From contig JAFAFD010000026.1 in assembly GCA_023423675.1 (NCBI GenBank), positions 1 to 11,540 on the forward strand: DNA of 11,540 nucleotides, written 5' to 3'. Within the stretch, counting starts at the first letter, position 1, and each line of letters starts with the position of its first letter. Below, one piece after another: positions 6,702 to 11,540 of this stretch. A program made the translations under genes and the position numbers. Source of the DNA: Pseudomonadota bacterium (GTDB lineage: Bacteria; Pseudomonadota; Gammaproteobacteria; Xanthomonadales; Xanthomonadaceae). The notes beneath the pieces were generated by a model that saw only the letters and a list, made by a program, of their open reading frames with translations, did not search any database and was not told the DNA's origin.

Positions 6702-7954
6702 CATGACTCCTCGCTTACCAGCTGCACCGGCTCGTGGTGACCCCAGCCCTGCACCCGCACATACGTACCGGCTGCGGCCAGGTTGCCCTCGGCCTCCAGC
6801 ACCACCCAGGCATTGGCCCGCAGCATGGACATCAAACGGAACGACTCCTGGCCGGACAGCACGCGCGCGCTCAGGCGTCCCTGCGCGTCCACTTCCACCC
6901 GCGCACGGGCGTGGAAACGCAGGCCCTCGGGCTTGCGCACGTCGGCCTGCAACGGCAGCTGCAGCGGCGTTTCCGCGGCCAGCCCCAGCAGCCGCCGCAG
7001 CACCGGCTCAACGAAGAAGCGCTGGCCCACCGCCGCCGACACCGGGTTGCCCGGCAGGCCGAAATACAGCGCGCCGCCCGGCAGTACCGCAAACAGCAGT
7101 GGCTTGCCCGGGCGGATCGCCACCTTGTGGAAGATGATGCGGGCGCCGCGGTCACGCAGCGCGTCGGGCACGAAATCGTAGCGCCCGGCCGACACCGCAC
7201 CGGTGCTGATCAGCAGCTGCGCACCGGCGTCCAGCGCCTGGTCCAGCACGGCATTGAAGGCGGCCACGTCGTCACCGACCGTACCCTGCCAGACCACCTC
7301 GGCGCCGGCCGCCTGCAGGCGCCCCACCAGGTAGGGGCGGTTGCTGTCACGGATCTGGCCTGATTCCAGCGCCTGCGCCGCGTCGGTCACCAGTTCCTTG
7401 CCGGTGGCGATCACTGCGGCCTTCGGCCGCGCGACCACGGCCACCTCGCCTACACCGATGGCGTGCAGCAGGGTGCGGGCGTTGATATCCAGCACGTCGC
7501 CGGCACGCAGTACGCACTCGCCTTCGTTTACGTCCTGGCCGCGCAGGCGCACGTGCTGGCCGGGCTTGACCTCGGCGCGCAGGGCGATGCGGGTCGGGCG
7601 GCCCTCATCGCTCCGCAGAATCTCCACCTGCTCCACCGGCACCACCGTATCCAGGCCGACCGGCATGCGTGCGCCGGTCATGATTTCCCAGGCGCCCTCG
7701 CCTGCTTCGGCACCGGCATCGCCGGCCGCCTGCCAGCCCTGCACGGCAAATTCGCTGCCGGCGTCGAAAGTGTTGCCCTCGGCACGCAGCGCAAAACCAT
7801 CCATGGCCGAGTTGTCGAACGGCGGCAGCGACTGTGCGCTGATGATATTGCTGGCCAGGGTGCGCCCGCCCGCATCGTGCAGGCGCAGGCGCTCGGCCGG
7901 CAACGGCGACGCCGCGTCCAGCAGGTGCTGCAATGCTTCGCTGTACGCGATCAT
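6701..7954 (-). CDS. moeA: Molybdopterin molybdotransferase MoeA
   Basis: MoeA inserts molybdate into adenylyl-molybdopterin, releasing AMP, to make Mo-MPT. The 417-residue protein (E. coli 411) has PPFDNSAMDGFA (44-55), TGARMPVGLDTVVP (93-106), IRDSNRPYL (201-209), STGAVSAGRYDF (250-261), RPGKPLLFAV (281-290) and FGLPGNPVSA (298-307), in the order of the MoeA core followed by the C-terminal beta domain. The usual GGVSVG is GAVSAG here, a modest variation near the active site. The ATG at 7954 has GGGAG 6 nt upstream and overlaps the stop of the moaC-moaB fusion by ATGA; the frame is open 75 nt further but that region is the fusion gene. Its stop in turn overlaps the first moaD ATG. Confidence 0.96.
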   Translation of the reverse strand: MIAYSEALQHLLDAASPLPAERLRLHDAGGRTLASNIISAQSLPPFDNSAMDGFALRAEGNTFDAGSEFAVQGWQAAGDAGAEAGEGAWEIMTGARMPVGLDTVVPVEQVEILRSDEGRPTRIALRAEVKPGQHVRLRGQDVNEGECVLRAGDVLDINARTLLHAIGVGEVAVVARPKAAVIATGKELVTDAAQALESGQIRDSNRPYLVGRLQAAGAEVVWQGTVGDDVAAFNAVLDQALDAGAQLLISTGAVSAGRYDFVPDALRDRGARIIFHKVAIRPGKPLLFAVLPGGALYFGLPGNPVSAAVGQRFFVEPVLRRLLGLAAETPLQLPLQADVRKPEGLRFHARARVEVDAQGRLSARVLSGQESFRLMSMLRANAWVVLEAEGNLAAAGTYVRVQGWGHHEPVQLVSEES

Positions 7955-8970
7955 GCCGCGCTCCCGTGGCCGCCGCCGTCCACCATCGCCAGCGCGTGGC
8001 CAAGAACCGGCGCGAGGATGTCCAGGCACTGCGCGGCAGCGCGCGGGCTGCCTGGCAGGGCAAACACCAGCATGCCGCCCAGCTGCACCACTTCGGCCCG
8101 GCTCAGCCAGGCCATCGGCGTGTGCTGTGCGCTCAGCGCGCGCACCATCTGCGCCAGGCCGTGCACCGGACGTGCATCCAGCGAACGCAGCGCCTCGGGG
8201 GTCAGGTCACGCGGCCCCAGGCCGGTTCCGCCGGTGCACAGGCACAGGCGCACGCCACGCTCGGCCAGCGCGCGCAGACGGCCGGCCAGCGGTTCGATGC
8301 CATCGGCCAGCACCTCGGCCGCCACCACCTCACCGCCCAGCGCCTGCAGGCCGGACACCAGCTTCGGGCCGGATGCATCGGCATAGGTGCCATCGCTTGC
8401 TCGGTCACTCAGGGTAATCACCGCGCAACGGGCGCCTTCCAGGCCCCTGGGTGCACGCGGCTTGAAACGCGCCTGCTCGGCCTCATCCATGCCATCGGGG
8501 TGCAGCCATACGCCGCGCTTTCCGCCCTCCTTGAACAGCAGGCGGATGCCTTCGATGCGCAGCGCCGGCTCCACCGGCTTGCTCAGGTCGTACAGGGTCA
8601 GCAGGGCCGCATTGACACCGGCCAGCGCCTCCATCTCCACGCCGGTGCGTGCCTCGCTGGCGCACTCGCACCAGACCCGGATCGACTGCCGTTCCGGCAC
8701 CGGTGCGCAGAACACCTGCACCAGTTCCAGCGGCAGCGGGTGGCACAGCGGCATCAGCATCGACGCCATCTTCGCCCCCTGCAGGCCGGCAATCTCGGCC
8801 ATCACCAGCGCATCGCCCTTGGGCAGGCGGCGCTCGACGATCAGCGGGTAGGCCACCGGCCCCGCATGCAGTTCGCCCACTGCCACCGCGCGGCGGCGGG
8901 TGATGCGCTTGTCGCGGACATCGGCCATATGGAAGGCCGCGTTCAATTCCCCAGTCATGGTCGTGCTCAT
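7951..8970 (-). CDS. moaCB: Bifunctional MoaC-MoaB fusion: cyclic pyranopterin monophosphate synthase + MoaB/MogA-type domain
   Basis: The 339-residue protein carries two Moco enzymes. Residues 1-158 are MoaC, which converts the MoaA product to cyclic pyranopterin monophosphate: FHMADVRDK (13-21), GLQGAKMASMLMPLCHPLPL (62-81), TGVEMEALAGVNAALLTLYD (109-128) with the conserved Lys131, and KEGGKRG (147-153). A linker rich in Arg and Pro (about 159-176) leads to a MoaB/MogA domain, which adenylylates molybdopterin: RCAVITLSDRASDGTYADASG (181-201), CTGGTGLGPRDLTPEAL (245-261) and FALPGSP (303-309). No frameshift or internal stop separates them. The ATG at 8970 overlaps the moaA stop (ATGA), but GGAGG (8975-8971) touches it directly; an in-frame ATG at 8958 lies 12 nt from the same site and could be the true start (335 aa). 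Confidence 0.94.
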   Translation of the reverse strand: MSTTMTGELNAAFHMADVRDKRITRRRAVAVGELHAGPVAYPLIVERRLPKGDALVMAEIAGLQGAKMASMLMPLCHPLPLELVQVFCAPVPERQSIRVWCECASEARTGVEMEALAGVNAALLTLYDLSKPVEPALRIEGIRLLFKEGGKRGVWLHPDGMDEAEQARFKPRAPRGLEGARCAVITLSDRASDGTYADASGPKLVSGLQALGGEVVAAEVLADGIEPLAGRLRALAERGVRLCLCTGGTGLGPRDLTPEALRSLDARPVHGLAQMVRALSAQHTPMAWLSRAEVVQLGGMLVFALPGSPRAAAQCLDILAPVLGHALAMVDGGGHGSAA

Positions 8971-9947
8971 CCTCCAATCGAGGCCAGGTGCGGGGGCAGC
9001 CCCGTCTGGCCTTGGTGCAATCCGTGCCCGGCCGCTTTCAGGCCGAGCTGGGTGGTGATGCGTGCCAGCAGCGCGTCATGGTCATCGTCGCTCTGCAGCA
9101 ACGGCCGCAGCGGCACGCCGAAATCGCCGAACAGGCACAGCCGCAGGTCGCCCTTGGCGGTCACCCGCAGGCGGTTGCAGCCCTTGCAGAAATCGCGCGA
9201 ATACGGCGCGATGATGCCCACGGTGCCGCGGTGCTGCGGGTGGCCGAACTCGCGCGCCGGGCCGGCATCGGCCGCCCGCGGGCGCTCCTGCCAGCCAGCG
9301 GCCAGCAACTGTTCGATCACCACATCGGCGCGCAGGTGGTGGCGCTGGAAATAGGCTTCGTTGTCGCCGGTGCGCATCAGTTCGATGAAGCGCACGCTGA
9401 AAGGCCGGTCGCGCAGGTAGTCCATCCACTGCGGCAGTTCATCGTCATTGAGCCCGCGCAGCAGCACTGCGTTGAGCTTGATCGACGGCAGGCCCAGCGC
9501 CTGCGCCAGGGCCAGGCCCTGTTCGATCTCGGGCAGGCGGTCGTGCCCGGTGATGGTGTGGAAGCGCTCGCGCTGCAGGCTGTCCATGCTCACGTTCAGC
9601 GCGGTCAGGCCAGCGCGGTGCCAGCCCGGCAGGCGCCGCGGCAGCAGGGTTCCGTTGGTGGTGATGGCCACTTTGCGGATGCCTGGCACCGCAGCCACGG
9701 TGCCGATGATCTGTTCCAGGTCCTTGCGCAGGCTCGGCTCACCGCCGGTCAGGCGGATCTTGCTCATGCCCAGCGCCGCAAACGCGCGCACGAGGCGCGC
9801 AATCTCGTCCACCTGCAGGAAGCGCGGCCGACCCTCCCCCTGGTAGCCATCGGGCAGGCAGTAACTGCAACGGAAGTTGCACGCTTCGGTCAGCGACAGG
9901 CGCAGGTACGGAAAGCTGCGTCCGAATCCGTCGGTGAGTTGGCTCAT
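8967..9947 (-). CDS. moaA: GTP 3',8-cyclase MoaA (radical SAM)
   Basis: MoaA uses S-adenosylmethionine and a 4Fe-4S cluster to cyclise GTP, the first step of Moco synthesis. The 326-residue protein has the radical-SAM cluster CNFRCSYC (Cys23, 27, 30), SAM-binding LTGGEPSLRKD (66-76), the TTNGTLL strand (96-102), the second cluster in FCKGCNRLRVTAKGDLRLCLFG (Cys254, 257, 271) and a C-terminal GG that the family needs for activity. The ATG at 9947 is preceded by AAGGTGG 7 nt upstream; the frame stays open for 330 nt more, but the added residues do not resemble MoaA. It is the first gene of the operon and its stop overlaps the next gene by ATGA. Confidence 0.96.
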   Translation of the reverse strand: MSQLTDGFGRSFPYLRLSLTEACNFRCSYCLPDGYQGEGRPRFLQVDEIARLVRAFAALGMSKIRLTGGEPSLRKDLEQIIGTVAAVPGIRKVAITTNGTLLPRRLPGWHRAGLTALNVSMDSLQRERFHTITGHDRLPEIEQGLALAQALGLPSIKLNAVLLRGLNDDELPQWMDYLRDRPFSVRFIELMRTGDNEAYFQRHHLRADVVIEQLLAAGWQERPRAADAGPAREFGHPQHRGTVGIIAPYSRDFCKGCNRLRVTAKGDLRLCLFGDFGVPLRPLLQSDDDHDALLARITTQLGLKAAGHGLHQGQTGLPPHLASIGG

Positions 9948-10207
9948 GGCTGGTCCACCTTGTTGCTCCACCGTCTTGCCCGTGCCCGGAATGGCCCGGA
10001 TTTCCTCGCCTGCCGGAACAGTTGCCGGTCTACGCGGCGCGCCGTTCCATGGGGTGACTTGAAGTGTCGCAGCATGCAGCTTTCCGTGCAGCGGCTGTGT
10101 GACAGCCCTCATGAGGACGAACGATTTCCTGCAGCTTCGGCACGCCGCAGGCACGCCCAACCTCCGGTACGGTCTGCCCGGACGACGCCACCACTGGCTC
10201 CCGGCAG

Positions 10208-10237
10208 CGGGCACCCGCTGGCCATTGAAGGTGCCCG
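10208..10237 (-). promoter_or_regulatory. Stem-loop in the distal moaA leader
   Basis: CGGGCACC (10208-10215) pairs perfectly with GGTGCCCG (10230-10237) over a 14-nt loop. It lies about 260 nt upstream of the moaA start codon, so it would be in a long 5' leader if transcription begins before it. No T-run follows on either strand. Function unknown. Confidence 0.35.
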
Positions 10238-10302
10238 TGTGGCCCGCGATGCCGACCGCATCGTCGTCGCTGGGCATTCCTAGCGATATGACACCAACGC
10301 CG

Positions 10303-10356
10303 GTAGAGTCGAGCTTGCTCGACTGCGGAAGAACAGTCGAGCAAGCTCGACGCTAC
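10303..10356. repeat. Head-to-head pair of GTAG palindromes (SMAG dimer)
   Basis: Two 23-nt units, 10303-10325 and 10334-10356, are inverted copies of each other with one mismatch, separated by CGGAAGAA. Each unit is itself a palindrome (GTCGAGC-TT-GCTCGAC type), with GTAG at the outer end of the left unit and its complement CTAC at the outer end of the right unit. This matches the inverted dimers of the S. maltophilia SMAG family. The pair can fold either as two small hairpins or as one long hairpin. It lies between two divergent genes. Confidence 0.85.
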
Positions 10357-10603
10357 GGCCATCTCCGTCCTGGAGCAGCACGTCGCCGCCCTGCCCATGG
10401 CGCGGCAACCGCCTCGACCCGGATTTAGCCAACGAAGGCAATCCTGCACGTTTGACGGGCTACTGTGCCCACACTGAGGCGACAGCTTCATCGCGGATCC
10501 GCTGCGTTCGTCGGTGATACTACCCCCTTCGTCGCACACGGGTGTTCCCTGAACCGAAACCGGGCTACGGTGCGGATTGACCCGCTCAGGACTACACCGA
10601 CCT

Positions 10604-11413
10604 ATGCAGCGCTGGCTTCTGCTTGCCCTCGCCACCCTGCCCTTCACCGCTGGCGCCATCGTCATCCGCAGCGATGTGGATGAAAGCGCCTACCGCATCC
10701 CGGCCTGCGCCTTCCCGGCCCTGGCCGACATGCCCGGCGAAGGCCACGGCGTGCTCATCGCGCCGCGCTGGGTAGTGACCGCCGCGCACGCCGCACCGGT
10801 GGACGGCATGGATGCCGAGCTGCAGATCAACGGCCAGGCTTACCGCGTCGAACGCGTGGTAGTGCATCCGGGCTACCGGCATATGCCCGATGCACTGGGC
10901 CAGGCGGCTCTGGCCTCCGGCGACCCGGGCCCGATCCACGCCTTTCTCGCCGCCTCCGACGACATTGCGTTGATCCAGCTGTCCACGGCAGTCAGCGACG
11001 TTACGCCGGTTCGCCTCTATCGCAGGCAGGACGAAACCGGCAGGATCGCCACGCTCGTGGGCAAAGGTGCCACCGGCACCGGCCTGACCGGCCTGGTGGC
11101 AGGTGCGCCTCACCGGGGGCAGCTGCGCCGCGCGGAGAACGCGGTCACCGGCGGCAACGACCGCTATCTCTGGTATCGCTTCGATGGCCCGGGCATCGGT
11201 CTGCCGCTGGAGGGGGTGATCGGCGGCGGTGACAGCGGCGGCCCGCTGATGATCCGCGATGGCGATGGCTGGCAGCTGGTCGGTCTGGGCTCGTGGATCA
11301 CGGCCGTGCCGGAGCATGCGCTGGAAGCGGGGTACTATGGGCAGGTGGTCCACAATGTGCGCATCTCGCGCTATGCCGATTGGATCGACAGCGTGATCGA
11401 CGGCGAACGGTGA
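10604..11413 (+). CDS. Secreted trypsin-fold serine protease (S1 family)
   Basis: The 269-residue precursor begins MQRWLLLALATLPFTAGA, a signal peptide probably cut near residue 18, so the enzyme is exported. The catalytic triad is clear: His62 in VVTAAHA, Asp120 in SDDIALIQL and Ser211 in GGGDSGGPL, with the oxyanion Gly209. The residue six before the Ser, which sets S1 specificity, is Val205, not Asp as in trypsin, so cleavage after Lys/Arg is not expected; a hydrophobic pocket is inferred. Only one Cys (Cys35) is present, so the usual disulfides are missing. The start ATG at 10604 is favoured over a TTG at 10577 because the signal peptide begins at it; AGGA lies 12 nt upstream. The gene stands alone, divergent from moaA, and its substrate is unknown. 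Confidence 0.88.
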   Translation: MQRWLLLALATLPFTAGAIVIRSDVDESAYRIPACAFPALADMPGEGHGVLIAPRWVVTAAHAAPVDGMDAELQINGQAYRVERVVVHPGYRHMPDALGQAALASGDPGPIHAFLAASDDIALIQLSTAVSDVTPVRLYRRQDETGRIATLVGKGATGTGLTGLVAGAPHRGQLRRAENAVTGGNDRYLWYRFDGPGIGLPLEGVIGGGDSGGPLMIRDGDGWQLVGLGSWITAVPEHALEAGYYGQVVHNVRISRYADWIDSVIDGER

Positions 11414-11453
11414 ATCACTGGGCGCGGGACGCCAACCGTGGCCGCAGCCCCCT

Positions 11454-11478
11454 GTAGCGCCGAGCCATGCTCGGCTAC
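11454..11478 (+). repeat. GTAG palindrome (SMAG/REP) 1 after the protease gene
   Basis: GTAG plus a CGCCGAGC / GCTCGGC stem around CAT, ending in CTAC. The stem has a two-base bulge near the GTAG end. It lies 40 nt past the protease stop, on the transcribed side, where it may act at the mRNA 3' end. Confidence 0.85.
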
Positions 11479-11491
11479 GTTTCGCTCTCCT

Positions 11492-11515
11492 GTAGAGCCG
11501 AGCCATGCTCGGCTG
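11492..11515 (+). repeat. GTAG palindrome (SMAG/REP) 2, direct repeat of the first
   Basis: GTAG followed by AGCCGAGC-CAT-GCTCGGCT, an 8-bp perfect stem with a 3-nt loop. It is in the same orientation as the unit at 11454, 38 nt start to start. Together they form a short tandem array. Confidence 0.85.
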
Positions 11516-11529
11516 CGGTCTGCGCGCAG

Positions 11530-11540
11530 CAGTCGAGCAT
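11530..11540 (-). repeat. Start of a third, inverted GTAG palindrome (cut by window edge)
   Basis: The last bases read CAGTCGAGCAT. The first nine, CAGTCGAGC, equal the start of the right-hand unit at 10334, and the element would be expected to continue into GCTCGAC and CTAC beyond the edge. It would pair with the unit at 11492 as an inverted dimer. Partial, so moderate confidence. Confidence 0.55.

Larger units (their letters stand above)
9948..10603. other. Divergent intergenic region between moaA and the serine protease gene
   Basis: These 656 nt must hold the promoters for moaA (leftward) and the protease (rightward). Visible structure: a palindrome CGGCGCGCCG (10035-10044), a 6-bp hairpin GGCTGT-GTG-ACAGCC (10093-10107) touching the palindrome CCTCATGAGG (10107-10116), a longer hairpin (10208-10237), the paired GTAG palindromes (10303-10356) and the palindrome GCGGATCCGC (10493-10502). 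TTGACG at 10452-10457 could be a -35 box but has no good -10 at normal spacing. I could not recognise a Moco riboswitch or any other named RNA, and no ORF here looks like a known protein. Confidence 0.6.

Noticed and set aside
10093..10116. Possible CRP/FNR-type operator near TGTGTGACA in the moaA leader
   Set aside because: Only one half-site resembles TGTGA and the second half does not match; the symmetry is better explained as a short hairpin beside a CCTCATGAGG palindrome.
9948..10277. N-terminal extension of MoaA by 110 residues to a start at 10277
   Set aside because: The added residues do not resemble MoaA, and the ATG at 9947 has a good ribosome-binding site and the expected family start.
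8988..10283. 431-codon open frame on the plus strand across moaA and its leader
   Set aside because: Nearly all antisense to moaA. Only the last 25 codons or so lie in non-coding DNA and look coding-like; that part is noted as a possible remnant, not a gene.
10303..10356. CRISPR-like repeat pair
   Set aside because: The two units are inverted, palindromic and only 8 nt apart, with no series of unique spacers and no cas genes; they are SMAG/REP-type elements.
10030..10665. 211-codon open frame on the minus strand upstream of moaA
   Set aside because: It runs through the paired GTAG palindromes and into the start of the protease gene in antisense; composition is Arg/Ser/Cys-rich and no motif is seen.
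10592..11506. 304-codon open frame on the minus strand opposite the protease
   Set aside because: Antisense to a gene with an intact catalytic triad and signal peptide, and it ends inside palindromic repeats.

Overview
The window looks like chromosome from a GC-rich gammaproteobacterium of the Xanthomonadaceae, most likely Stenotrophomonas (S. maltophilia group). The codon third positions are strongly G/C-biased. Short palindromes that begin with GTAG and have GAGC-type stems, the hallmark of the SMAG repeats of S. maltophilia, occur at three places (2715-2738, 10303-10356 and 11454-11540). The species call is an inference from these repeats and the protein sequences; no database was searched.

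Nearly all of the window (1-9947) is read from the minus strand. From right to left it holds three functional blocks. (1) A molybdenum-cofactor (Moco) operon: moaA, a moaC-moaB fusion, moeA, moaD, moaE, mobA and a 122-residue gene of unknown function. Four of its six junctions are 4-bp ATGA overlaps; the other two gaps are 1 and 24 nt. Together these genes turn GTP into cyclic pyranopterin monophosphate (MoaA, MoaC), make molybdopterin (MoaD/MoaE), adenylylate it and insert Mo (MoaB domain, MoeA), and add GMP to give the MGD cofactor (MobA). MoeB (MoaD activation), MobB and the regulator ModE are not in the window. (2) After 166 nt, the molybdate importer modA-modB-modC supplies the metal. (3) After a gap holding two hairpins, the glycogen genes glgA and glgB follow, overlapping by ATGA; glgB runs off the left edge after 308 residues.

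To the right of moaA is a 656-nt divergent intergenic region (9948-10603). It holds a long moaA leader and a head-to-head pair of GTAG palindromes. A secreted trypsin-fold serine protease is then read on the plus strand (10604-11413). It is followed by two tandem GTAG palindromes and the start of a third, inverted one cut by the window edge.

Most of this is well-known metabolism. The parts that merit a second look are the unknown gene translationally coupled to mobA, the Cys/His-rich tail of MoaE, the MoaC-MoaB fusion, the short ModC without a molybdate-binding C-terminal domain, the long moaA leader, and the serine protease with an apparently hydrophobic specificity pocket and no disulfides. 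No RNA gene, CRISPR array, insertion sequence or phage gene was found.
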